64,000 bases of DNA from Eurosta solidaginis (Eukaryota > Arthropoda > Insecta > Diptera > Tephritidae): contig NC_090323.1 of assembly GCF_040869045.1 (NCBI RefSeq), positions 261,582,392 to 261,646,391 of the forward strand, written 5' to 3'. Below are positions 23,810-34,499 of this stretch, piece by piece; the first letter of the stretch is position 1, and the number at the start of each line of letters is the position of its first letter. The notes under the pieces were generated by a model. The model was given only the letters and a program-made list of their open reading frames with translations, searched no databases and was not told the DNA's origin. The position numbers were made by a program, and so were the translations under genes.

Positions 23810-24920
23810 AGAATGAAAGGGCATGTGATGTGATATGAGGTTTATGCGGTCTACTGAATGACATCAAGTAGTGTGATGTTGGGGGCATGGATTGATGTGT
23901 GTTTTGTAAGGTCAGAGTTTCTGATCCGATCTTAATGAGGGGTGAAATTCTTATATGATGTGTTTTTATGTGATCTGATAAGTTTTTTTTTGGATGTAAT
24001 ATTGTGGTATATGTCGTGATGTTATGTGAAGTGATGTGATATCATACAGTTGGTAAACAACATGACGTGATTTGAGCTAATATTTTTAGGTGTATGATGT
24101 CAGCAGAAGACACAACGTTTTTAGAAATTTTGGAATGTGATGTCAGTTATCATGTTTCTTAATTTGAAATGGCGTGATGCTTTATCGAGTAATCTTTTGA
24201 GCAGTCGTTGACAATAGAAAATACTCCCAGAGTTTTCCGTTGTAACGATATAATGATAATTGATTTAATAGTATCAAAGAATGTTGTGTGATGTAATCAA
24301 AATCAATATTACTCGGGAAAATGTAAAGTGATATCGTGCAACCCAATGCCATCTGGGGAAAGTGAAAAACGTGCAGAAATTAATATCTCAATATGGCTTA
24401 AAGTCACAAAACTAATGACATCACATTCTTTCCTATGCAATGTCTGATCAAGCTATGTAAAGTTGAGGGCATGGCAGCATCATGTTGGCACAGCGATTAT
24501 CACGATGTCTCTTTCCGACCTCACGTCCAACATCTTGGCTAAGCCTTCCGCTGCATTTTCTTTGGCAAATATGGCAGATATCGCCATGACCAATTGACTA
24601 CATGGTCGTGTATAACGCTTTTCCTCGCTTTTTCAGACGCTGCAAAACTCGGCAAGCCGTTAAAATGAGTATCACAGCAGGGAACCATTCTCTTTCTGTT
24701 ACATTCCTAGCTATCACACGAGTTGGTCTTGTTCTTAGGTTGTCCAAATTGGCCCACAAAGAATCCGACGGCTATAGTTCGCCCCACAGTACAACCATTC
24801 CCCATTAGAAAAGTGCTTCTTCAACCGCGCGAAGCATTGTTACGATAAAGTGAAAAGTCATGCAATGCAATTATGTATGCTGTGACGGATATTTATGTGA
24901 TGTGATGTGTTTTCAAGTCA
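23810..24920 (+). repeat. Tract enriched in TGATGTGA / GTGATGT motifs
   Basis: GTGATGTGAT or close variants occur at ~23824, 23874, 24010, 24028, 24065, 24285, 24325 and 24893, spaced irregularly in otherwise AT-rich DNA. It is not a clean tandem repeat. Confidence 0.45.
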
Positions 24921-25203
24921 CATGATTCATGCTTAAATTTTTCAAGTATGAAGTTTATCAGTTCAAATCTCAAAATAAATACGTACATCTTCGAGTATTA
25001 TTAAGAACTAGCTTTACCCAGCGTACGTTATAACGCCCGAGATCGAATGAATGTTGCTTTAATTTTTTTTTTTTTGTTGATAATTTAATTTATTTTTCTG
25101 TAAATTGAATTGAATTTTGTACGCATATTTGGTGAAATTTTCGTTTAAAACATTTTATTATTGTATCTTATTGTAATGCATGTGGGTACACAATAGTTTT
25201 GGT

Positions 25204-25775
25204 TTATTCGTTCGGTGCAAAGATAAACAAATTTTGTGGTGTTCCAACTCTAGAGCAAGCAACATATAGCTGGCCATGGGAAAAGCACGGACTCTCTAAA
25301 TTAAATCCTGCAACAGTAAGCGATTGTCCTTGTGCTTTGTTGATTGTAATTGCAAAAGCAAGGCGTGCAGAAAACTGTAAGCGCTTAAAATTGAATGGAA
25401 AATCTGTAGGAATCATTGGGATATGTGGTATGAACACATCTTGACCTTTGCTTTTACCGCTGATGATTGTTGCTTCGATTACATTCGGCATTGATTCCTA
25501 AATGCAAAGTCTGTTTCCACTGCACAATTTTGTTGGATCTAAATTCCGAAGAAGCATGATTGGTGAGCCATTTTTCAAAGTTGATATATGCGCAGGCATT
25601 CCTTTTGGTTCTAAGGAGTTTAGAAATTCATTTGGATAATTCACAATTTTATCTTCATCTGTAACTGTGTCGATCGATTTATATTTTGTCACTTCACCAG
25701 GAAATTGGTTTTGAATGCGATCATTGATTTTGTTAACATGATCATTTTTGGGAGCTAAGATAGTTCGTTGGCATA
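25204..25775 (-). pseudogene. Helitron helicase (Pif1-like), C-terminal fragment
   Basis: The upstream part encodes LAPKNDHVNKIND and a stretch ending GSPIMLLRNLDPTKLCSGNR. After one in-frame stop (~25497) it continues PNVIEATIISGKSKGQDVF and IPMIPTDFPFNFKRLQF. It then shows LAFAITINKAQGQSL (helicase motif V) and HGQLYVACSRVG (motif VI), ending APNE at 25204. The order and spacing match the helicase end of Helitron RepHel proteins. The Walker A/B and Rep HUH motifs lie upstream in the family and are missing here. Confidence 0.85.
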
Positions 25776-25839
25776 GCCAAAAAACAAAAACATTTAAATC
25801 AAAAATTTTTAATTCTGAAATATGAAAAACTTACGTCTT

Positions 25840-26499
25840 GAACGAAGGAACCTAAAGCCAAAATTTGGTGATGATTGAAGTATGGTAAACAGGTTTTCAT
25901 AGGGAACACACACAGAATTTGATTTTTATAGAAGATCTAGCTAGACTGAAGCTAAACAATTTTTTTAACGGCGGCAGATTACTAAAAGTCCAAAAGGCAT
26001 AACAGCCAAACTCAACAATGCAGTCAAACTTTAGGTGTTAAAATAACTTAAGTTTGTACGGCAGCCATAGTTTTTCCCCATTCCACATTTTACTGGAGGT
26101 GTTAGGACTTAACGTCACATAGCTCCTTATCAATTTTCATTATCCTACCATTACAACATCCAGATATATTCAGTATAATATATTCCATTTGTATGGGAGG
26201 TGCCACGCCCCCTTTTCCCAATTCCATATTTTATTGGTGGTGCTAGGAATTGACCTTATATAACTCCTTACTGAATTTCAATGTTCTGGCATGTATACCT
26301 TCAAAGTTATGCAGTACCAAAGATCCCATTTGTATGGGAGGTGCCACGCCCCTTTTACATATCGAAATTATTTTTAGCCTAAAACCTTCCCGTTGATCGA
26401 AGGAACTCATAACCATAATTTGGTGATAATTGAAGTGTGGGAAATACGTTTCCATAGCGAAAACACACACACACAGAATTTGATTTTTATATATATAGA
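25840..26499 (-). repeat. Duplicated Helitron 5'-end segment
   Basis: A ~90-bp block at 25840-25930 is repeated at 26396-26499. Each copy has CGAAGGAAC, ATTTGGTGATAATTGAAG-type sequence and ACACACACAGAATTTGATTTTTATA, the Helitron 5' end read backwards. Between them GTATGGGAGGTGCCACGCCCC also occurs twice (~26193, ~26333). This suggests a nested or tandem Helitron insertion. Confidence 0.65.
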
Positions 26500-28199
26500 T
26501 TACCATAAATATCACAAACTACGCTTTCTGCTAGCACTGTTTTAATGCGTTTAGAAAAACTAAGCATTACAACCATTTTCAATCATCACTTGATAAATAC
26601 TTCACATCACGTGTATATCAGACAGCTTGTTCGAACATATTGACTACAATATTTATTACCTACCATTTAATTTAGATCTCGTTGCAATTTAGTTCCACTT
26701 CAGATGCTATCCACTTTAAAAATACTCATATAATACGCCAATAAAACCATATATCCTGTCTACAGTTAAGTTATCAACAACCTTTACTGATAAGACAAAT
26801 TCTGGGCTTACGCAGTCTACATGCATAACCATCAACTCAGTGTCTTCTTCGTCGGTATGTTGTAATTTGGCGACAAGGTTGATGTCGTTAAACAAGCGTA
26901 CAACGATTATTACATACATACATTAAAAGCGGCTTCAAGCATCAATACCTGCATAGCAAAGCCATATATGCGATTACAAATAGTTAGGTTTATATGTACA
27001 TATGTATGTGCAGAGGTTTATTGGCAGAAAATCAACAAAAGAGCTATGTGCGGTAAACAAAGATCACGTGCGTGTGCGGTCCGCTAACAAAGGACTTACT
27101 ATATTAGCCGAAAACAAAAAAAAAAACAAAAACACATAAAAACAACAAAATACTATCATTGAGTAAAAAAGGTAAACCAATACCAATAAAATAAGAAAAG
27201 TCAACTCATAGACATCAGCAGCAGTTAATCTGTAATAAAATTGCTGTCAATGATCCTTAAAGCAGACACATTGTTGCATGGTCCCTTTAGCCGATTTGGC
27301 TATAACGAGAGAAGAAAAAAATCAACAACAAAAACATATTTTATTGCATTTACTTCTTTGATAGTTGCGAAATAGTTTCGTATAGACGGACCGCCTCAGT
27401 TTGGCGTCTATCCACATGACGTATCATTGTGTGTGTCAAATTGACTTTTTCTTCACTTGTCTGCATACATGCACATATATATGTATATAGATACAGGTGC
27501 GTTAAATACACAAAACCAATGACGCCTATCAACAAAAAGGACATGCGAATCATCAAAAAATACAAGATTGCTGACAATGAACAAAAAGGACTTCACAGAT
27601 ACATTAGGCGACTTTATTGACTGCAAGAACAACATTTGCGTATAGCTGTGTATACAATTTCATTTAAGGGTAATATATCTTTGTAAATATGTACACATGT
27701 GCTTAGCGCAAATCCTAATGTCCTTTCGTGATGTGCGTCTGATGTTTGCTTTGTTTGTTTAGAAATTGACGTTCATTGATTGGTTTGCAGAAGATATTGT
27801 TTTTGAGTCCACATATTGTGGGAGAGATAAAACTAAAATACCTGCAATTATATGATATTAAAAATAATAACAGAATAGTTTGTGGAATGACTGAATGGTT
27901 AGGATCTTTAATGTGGTCGTGAAGGAGTGGCGGTTGGTTGAGCACGTGGTAAAGGCGTTTCTTAGATACGCCTCACAGAGTAGTGAATTGTGGGTTTTCT
28001 TTAGAAAAGTAAAGCTGAAAATGTATCAATGAGTTTCATTCGGTACATAATTATTGCATGATATATCAGATATTTAAAAGCAACTGGGCTTCCAATGTGG
28101 ATCAGCTTAACAAGTTATAAATGGAATGGGAGACGATAGAAATAATTTTTGGCCAGAGTAATTTCACGTTGCAACGGGGTCTATGCGAGACCGCAACAT
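26500..28199. other. No gene seen; unique AT-rich DNA
   Basis: No ORF with recognisable features. A-rich runs occur at 27110-27150 and 27310-27330. Confidence 0.45.
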
Positions 28200-30020
28200 C
28201 TGTAAACAGGTGAACGCAACAGGGTGGGGTATTATAATCGACGCTATGGACGCTGGTCATCACCCTTAGGCGATGCAGATAACTTTTCAGTCATCATAAA
28301 CGGGCGCTTTGGGATGTACATGATTGGGCAACCTTACTTACTTACTTAATTGGCGCTTAACCGTCTAAACGGTTATGGCCGTCCAACAAGGCGCGCCAGT
28401 CGCTCCTTCGCTCCGCCAACCGGTGCCAATTGGTCACACCAAGGGAGTTTAAATCGTTTTCCACCTGGTCCTTCCAACGGAGTGGGGGCCGCCCTCTACC
28501 TCTGCTTCCATAGGCGGGTTCCGATAGAAACACTTTCTTGGCCGGAGCGTCATCTTTCATTCGCATAACATGGCCTAGCCAGCGCAGCCGCTGCATTTTA
28601 ATTCGCTGTACTATGTTGTTGTAGAAGTCCATAAATCTTTCGAATAACCTTTCTCTCGAACACTCCCAAAGCCGCTTCATCTGCTGATGTCATGGTCCAT
28701 GCTTCTGCCCCATATAGCAGGAAGGGTACGATAAGTGACTTGTACAGTATAATTTTCGTTCGCCGAGAGAGGACTTTACTTTTCAATTGCCTACCTAGTC
28801 CAAAGTAGCATTTATTGGCAAGATTGATTCTTCGCTGGATTTCAGTGCTGATGTTGTTGCTAATGTTGATGCTGGTTCCCAAATAAACGAAGTCTTTTAC
28901 TATTTCGAAATTATGGCTGCCAACAGTAGCGTGCTTGCCAAGGCGCGTATGCGCTGCCTCTTTGCTCGATGACAGCAGGTACTTCGTTTTGTCCTCATTC
29001 GCCATCAAACCCATCTTTACCACTTCTTTTTCCAGTTTGGAGTAAGCAGAACTAACAGCGCGGGTGTTTAGGCCGATGATATCAATGTCATCAGCATATG
29101 CCAGTAATTGCACGCTTTAATAGTATATTGTCCCCAGATAGGGGGTCATCCTGTCTGAAACCTCGTTTAGTTTCGAACGGCTCGGAGAGGTCCTTCCCAA
29201 TTCTGACTGAGCGGATGGTGTTGCTCAACGTCATTTTGCACAGCCGTATAAGTTTTGCGGGGAAACCAAATTCGGATATAGCGGCATATAGGCAGCTCCT
29301 TTTCGTGCTGTCGAAGGCGGCTTTGAAGTCGACGAAGAGATGATGTGTGTCGATTCTCTTTTCACCGGTTTTTTCCAAGATTTGGCGCATTGTGAAAATC
29401 TGGTCGATGGTAGATTTACCAGGTCTGAAGCCGCACTGACAAGGTCCAATCAGCCGGTTCACGATGGGCAACCGCCCTTGCGTGAAAGATCGATTAAATT
29501 ATATACTAGGAGAGATAAGGTCCCTAATTGTACTAACTCCCATGCTTGGATGGGTAAAACCACAAGAAAAGTACAACACGAAATATCTAAGAATTATACT
29601 ACATAGTAAGTTGCTGTGGAAGAGAGAGCGAAGAGGTCCTCCGTGGCACTATACGCAAGCAAGAAGATGCTGGATGCACATGAGGCCTATCACCCAAACT
29701 TCTTCATTGGGTATTTACTACGATTGTCAAACCCATACTTTACTAGGGGGTCTTTGTTTGGTGGAAAGCCCCACGAAAAAGTACGTAAAAAAAAACTAGA
29801 GCGGATAACAGCTCTCTGCACATCCCGCCTGCGGACCTAAAGGCAAACAATATAGCGTTAGCAAATGCAACAAGGTTTAAGGCCTACACAGTCCGATGTC
29901 TGAGCTTCGAAAGAGATCTTGGGACCACAATTCAGCCGGGGGCTTGTCGCAAGGGTGCGGAAATAGCAGAACATACTCTATACGTGTATACCGATTGTTC
30001 TAGGGGGTAGGATGTGCTGT
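28200..30020 (+). pseudogene. Family N non-LTR retrotransposon split by an RTE insertion
   Basis: The left part (to 28333) encodes a decayed RT active-site region, GDADNFSVIINGRF (family YADD followed by SIIISGR). The right part resumes at 29466 with KLYTRRDKVPN, GWVKPQEKYNTKYL and KLLWKRERRG, the RT thumb region, then the start of the RNase H region (to ~30020). The two halves join across the duplicated GGGCAACC (28326-28333 and 29466-29473). Frameshifts and stops throughout make it non-functional. Confidence 0.75.
28334..29465 (-). pseudogene. RTE-like non-LTR retrotransposon inserted in family N, 8-bp duplication
   Basis: This is the best RTE copy in the window. On the reverse strand from 29465 it encodes QCGFRPGKSTIDQIFTMRQI, then THHLFVDFKAAFDS (RT palm, first Asp) and RLCKMTLSNTIRSVRIGKDL. 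An internal deletion follows RGFRQDDPLS. The active-site segment LLAYADDIDIIGLN is at ~29105-29064. Thumb motifs (GLMANEDKTKYLLSSSKEAA, LSRRTKIILYKSLIVPFLL) and the RTE C terminus (LRWLGHVMRMKDDAPAKKVF, GRGRPPLRWKDQVENDL) end at ~28357. The 3' end is AATTAAGTAAGTAAGTAAGG. It is 5' truncated with a few frameshifts. GGGCAACC flanks it at 28326 and 29466. Confidence 0.9.
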
Positions 30021-30824
30021 TTACTGTATCGATTGTATGAATAAGAACTCCTTAAATTATTTTTCACTTTCCACAATAATATTAAGATGAACAATTTTAT
30101 TCATAAATAACACTTTAAAATATCAAAGAACTGCCAGGCAGCCGACGTGATGTGGTGGTAGCGTGAGAAAGTAGATGGACAGTTCAGTTTCGTTCGAATA
30201 TAACTGAAGACGCAGAATTATCGAGAATTTATTAAGATTCGCAACAATGTGTAGTTGGTACAATTCCAAGGCCACGCTCTCATCTGTAGCATTATTTGAA
30301 TATCCATTCAAAGATTAAATCATATATAGCCGAACCATAGCCAATCTCCACTCATTAACTGCAACATGTCAAGGCATCAGGAAGTCGTCGTCAATACTCA
30401 CTAGTCTTACTTTTTTCTGCAATTTTAATTATTTTCTCACGATGTTGTTTCACATTCTATTTTAAATTTGATCGATTATATTGAATACTAAAAAATTACT
30501 AACAACTTCAATCAACAAATCAACCCATAAATAAATATGAGGAAACCTGCAGATAGAGGAATAGGAAGAAAAATTTAAATAAGTAATCAATAAAACCAAA
30601 AATGGTAATGAAAATTGCACGATCATGACTACAACTTGCAACGTAACACATTATTACATACATACAAACATACGTACATACCAGAGATCTGCTTTGAGTA
30701 CTAATAAAATTTGTGCACTTAGATATGTGGCAAAAATTGTGTCTAAATGTGTACTTAGTCAAGTACAGACAAATACTATGAGTGATTAGCACATAAAATA
30801 GAAAATACATACGAGTGCCCCGTA
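30021..30824. other. No gene seen
   Basis: AT-rich DNA with short frames and CATACATACAAACATACG-like simple repeat at ~30656-30682. Confidence 0.45.
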
Positions 30825-31110
30825 CACTCAGAGAAAAATGCCGTTCTAAAATCGAGCACCACCGGACTCAATGCTTTTCATGTTCTTATTTTTTTGTTCT
30901 TGAAAAACGAACGACCTGTTCTCAAAACAATAACCTTGTTCTTGAACTGACAACCATTTTCTTGAAAAGAGAACGGCTGGTCTTAAAATATGAACAAATA
31001 TTCTATTAATGAGACCAATGTTCTTAATTTAGGTTCAAGTGAAAAAAACGGTATAATTCGTGTGCACTACAATGTTAAATACAACATTTGGCACAAGCCA
31101 TCAAGCAGTT

Positions 31111-31170
31111 GTAGTGGCCGAGCGGCTATGATGTTGCGCTTGCGATCGTATGGCGCTGGTTAGATCACCG
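31111..31170 (+). other. tRNA-like sequence with A and B boxes
   Basis: TGGCCGAGCGG (31115-31125) matches the A box of Leu/Ser tRNAs. GGTTAGATCACC (31158-31169) is a weakened B box at normal spacing. AT-rich DNA follows. It is probably a pseudo-tRNA or SINE head. Confidence 0.4.
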
Positions 31171-31449
31171 TCAAACTCTAAAGTTTTTTAATACAATTTT
31201 TTATATTCTATTTTTTTAACCCTTATTTTTCGTTCAATTCCATTCACATATGCACAAGTAATTCTCAAACTGGTTATGAAATGTTTTAATTATATATTCA
31301 GATTGCATCATCAAATAAGAAGGATTTCTCAATAAGAGAAATTTATGACAAAATGCATTTTATGATTTTTTTTCAAATCTTTTGGAATTTTAATAATAAT
31401 TTTTTATGTTATTAATATTTTTTATTAATGACAAAAAAATTATTATTAA

Positions 31450-31701
31450 TAAAAAAATATTTAAGAATTCATGAGCTTAACACCGGCTTATAATAATTGA
31501 ATTTCAATTATTATGTTTTTTCTAAGAGAAACTGAAAAGAAAGAAACATTTACTGGCATATTGCGATGGACCATTTCGAAAACCGCCAACGTAATCATCA
31601 TCAGGCAATTTTGTAATGTTATCAAAGGTTTCACCGGAATTCGAACCGTGAATCACATGGTGAAACTGCAGTAGCCTTTAACCACTAGGCCATCCTGCTG
31701 G
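31450..31701 (-). mobile_element. SINE-B (tRNA-derived SINE)
   Basis: On the reverse strand the head reads CCAGCAGGATGGCCTAGTGG. Its A box TGGCCTAGTGG is at 31692-31682 and its B box GGTTCGAATTCC at 31647-31636, a good polymerase III promoter. The body shares TTGCCTGATGATGATTACGT, GCCAGTAAATGTTTCTTTC and a 25-nt palindrome around TTGAAATTCAA with the truncated copy at 61950. It ends GAATTCTTAAATATTTTTTT near 31450. No duplication could be placed. Confidence 0.8.
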
Positions 31702-32116
31702 TATTTGTTTTCATGCTTAATTCAGGTTTTCTCATTTCTACACTAACAACACAATTGAGACATTCTGTCTCTATATTGAATAATATATTAAATAAATGGG
31801 TAATAATTAAATAATCAAGCAGAAACCGTTCTTGAATTGAGACCGAAAAATGTTAAATCGACCATAAATCGTTTTCGAAATGTGAGAAAGAAAAATCTTA
31901 AATCAAGCCCAAGTAGTGCTTGAATTGGGAACAGAAGGTTCACACATCAATACCAAACTGGTCATAAAATGCGAACGGTGTGCTTGGAAAAACCGTTCTT
32001 AAAACAAGTCCATCGGTCATGACTTAAGAAAAAACGTACTAAACAGAATTTTGTTAACGAATGTTCTTAATTTTGAACTTGTTTCGTTCGTTTTAGAACG
32101 ATTTTTTCTGTGAGTG

Positions 32117-33009
32117 TAACACATATGTCTCATACATATGTGACATTGTTGAGTATAAACTGATATCATAGTCGCTTTAACTCAGTAGCACTTTGATTTC
32201 GTGTATAATACACTGCATACTTCGCTTATCATCGGTTTTACTTTGGCGCTGTATTCAGTTTAGTTTCCTGCACATCGTTGTGTTGCTAGCGTCAGAAGAC
32301 TGATATGAATATATTCATTTTATCGCACTATTAGTCTTACTTATTCCGATTAGTGTTTTTGTATAACACAGTTTACTTTCTTGCTCAATAAGTCAATTGA
32401 GTACTAAACTGCTTCGTGGCTTATAAGCGGTTATTCATTTTACGAAGCATGACTATGTAAATGTGTGTTAGTGGATATAAGTGCTTGATGTTCTTTGTTT
32501 GCATACGCACTAATACTCATTTTTTGCTTAGTCCACTAATAACCTTAAATTATGAATAATTGCAGCTCACTGGTACCATAAAACAATAGGCGTACGCAGC
32601 TTTCATGTTTGGTACGATCGAGCGAGAAGGCCAAATTATACGTCTATATTCATACACATATGTACATATACATATGTATGTAAAAATATATTTGGATATC
32701 TAGGCCTACACAGGTGAGCGACGGAAAAACGTACAGAACAAGTCTGGCATCATTAATCATTGGGCTGTTAAGAGATGAATAAAGAAAAATCAGACGATAA
32801 ATAGACTAGAAAATGAACAAATGTTAGTCTTGTCTGAGGCAAAAAATTCAAACTATATTGAGAGATATACATACATATGGGCAGAGAAAAAAGCGCCTAT
32901 ATTCTAAATGGCGCACATGAGTTTATCCTAACTATCCCTAGGAGAGAGTTTTGTGCATATTGTGGCGGATATTAACAATTTCGTAGACATGACAAAGCAC
33001 TTGCTGTCT
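32117..33009. other. No gene seen
   Basis: AT-rich DNA with CATACATATGTACATATACA simple sequence at ~32650-32680. No supported ORF. Confidence 0.45.
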
Positions 33010-33860
33010 TCCAAGAAAGAATCGGCGCATTGGCGCCTTGGCAGCCACGTCACTGTTGACAGGTATAAATGCAAGCCTGTGAAAGATTTCGTTTGGAACA
33101 ATATTCTATAAAAGCGTGCAATTACTGGCGTATGTTGGCGACATTGATATCATCATCCTGAAAACCCGCGCCGTAAGTTTTTCTTACTCTAAACTGGAAA
33201 AAGAAGCGGAATAGATAGGTTTGATGGTGAATGAGAACAAACCGAAGTATCTGCTGTCATCCGGCAAAAAGTCAGCACATTTGCGCCTTGGCAACCACGC
33301 CATTCTTGGCAGCCATAATTTCGAAATAGTAAAAGACTTCGTTTATTTGGGAACCAGCATTTATGCAAACAACAATATCAGCTCTGATATCTAACAAATA
33401 ATCACTCTTGCCAACAAATGCTACTTTGGACTGAGTAGGCAATTAACTGAAAAGTAAAGTCTTCTAGACCAATAAAAACTACGCGCTACAAGTCGCTCAT
33501 CATACTTATCCTGATGTATGACTGGGAATCATGGATGGTGGCACAAGAAGATGAGATGGCTCTTAGAGTGTTCGAGAGAAAAGTTGCCGAAGGCGAGTAT
33601 CGAAGGGGGTAGCTGTATGAACTTTACGCAGATATGAAGATAGTGCAGCAAATTAAAACCCCAAAGGCTTCGCTGGCTTGCAGATGGACGGAAGAACGTA
33701 TTTCAGTCGACTCCGCAGTTTGAAAGCAGAAGAAAGGGAATACCTCCACTGAGTTGGCAGAGGCAGGCGACCTCCCTTGGTGGCATCAGTTATCGCGAAA
33801 TAGGTATAGCTGACGCGGCTTGCTACGAAACGTCCAAAATCGCTTAGGGAGGATAGGAAG
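33010..33860 (+). pseudogene. RTE-like non-LTR retrotransposon, diverged 3' fragment
   Basis: The plus strand carries a degraded active-site region (AYVGDIDIIILKTRAVSFSY, where family members have YADD). Next are IGLMVNENKPKYLLSSGKKS, LGNHAILGSHNFEIVKDFVY and NKCYFGLSRQL, then a broken end near QRLRWLADGR at ~33680. A further weak C-terminal stretch follows. Many stops make it a relic. It is more diverged from the copies at 3.7 and 28.3 kb than they are from each other. Confidence 0.75.
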
Positions 33861-33890
33861 ACATCATATGCGACTTTCAATTGACATCTA

Positions 33891-34243
33891 CAGAGACAAT
33901 TTTAAGATAAAGATGTTGCAGGAACGAAAAATAGTGTGAAGCAATCTTCACAAAACTCTAGTAGGTCACATTTACCACTTACCACAGCAGAATGTGTTGA
34001 AACTACCACTGTCTGTATTTATTATTTAACAATTATTTGTACACTTTATATTCAGGTTATCTCTTCAGAATTAAAATTTTTACTCTGTAAAACTCCAATC
34101 AGTGTATTTTGTGCGCTTAAATTATGTTAAAAATTGTGTTAAAGTTTTTGGTGTGGTGAAAGTGACCTACTAGAGTTTTGGGAAGCTCCGCTGCTTTCCA
34201 CGAAGTTCGCGCCTGCAATATCTCTATCTTAAAATTGTCTCTG
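33891..34243. mobile_element. MITE with ~90-bp terminal inverted repeats
   Basis: The left arm (33891-~33978) begins CAGAGACAATTTTAAGATAA. The reverse complement of the right arm (~34153-34243) begins CAGAGACAATTTTAAGATAG. They continue to match through GATATTGCAGG-like, AAAACTCTAGTAGGTCAC and CCAC sequences. The interior ~175 bp is AT-rich and noncoding. ACATC lies next to both ends (ACATCTA before, ACATCAA after), a possible imperfect duplication. CAGAGA-type termini would fit hAT; this is inference. Confidence 0.8.
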
Positions 34244-34499
34244 ACATCAATTATTCCAGGCAAAATTATACGTTTTTGCTCTTAGTTGACACTTTAACAG
34301 AAACAGCCATATACCTACAACTTTCACAATTTTTTCCGAACACTATAAAACAAATAGTGAAATCGGAATAGCTTTTTCGAAAGACCCATTGACTCAGCTA
34401 AGCAGAAGAAATATGAAAAACATTTATCTAACAATTCTTACATCTATATTTTTTTGTCCTCTCAATTACTGTGCCGCGTCAACGATATGCTGTTGAAAA

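Larger units (their letters stand above)
25008..26499 (-). mobile_element. Helitron (truncated, both termini present)
   Basis: On the reverse strand it starts TCTATATATATAAAAATCAA at 26499, preceded by A. It ends GCTGGGTAAAGCTAG at 25008, followed by T. TC..CTRR ends inserted between A and T without duplication are the Helitron signature. A GCGT..ACGC hairpin sits ~10 nt before the CTAG end (25018-25033). The body holds the C-terminal part of the Rep/helicase gene at 25204-25775 and lacks the Rep domain. Helitrons move by rolling-circle replication; this copy cannot encode its own enzyme. Confidence 0.85.
30825..32116. mobile_element. Non-autonomous TIR element (1.29 kb, TA duplication)
   Basis: Left end CACTCAGAGAAAAATGCCGT and the reverse complement of the right end CACTCACAGAAAAAATCGTT match over ~27 bp (through GTTCTAAAA). 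TA flanks both sides (30823-30824, 32117-32118). Subterminal regions on both sides are packed with GTTCTTGAA/GTTCTTAA and their complements. There is no transposase ORF. The interior carries two tRNA-like units (31111 and the SINE at 31450-31701). TA target and TIRs would fit a Tc1/mariner-type enzyme, but the superfamily is not established. Confidence 0.7.
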
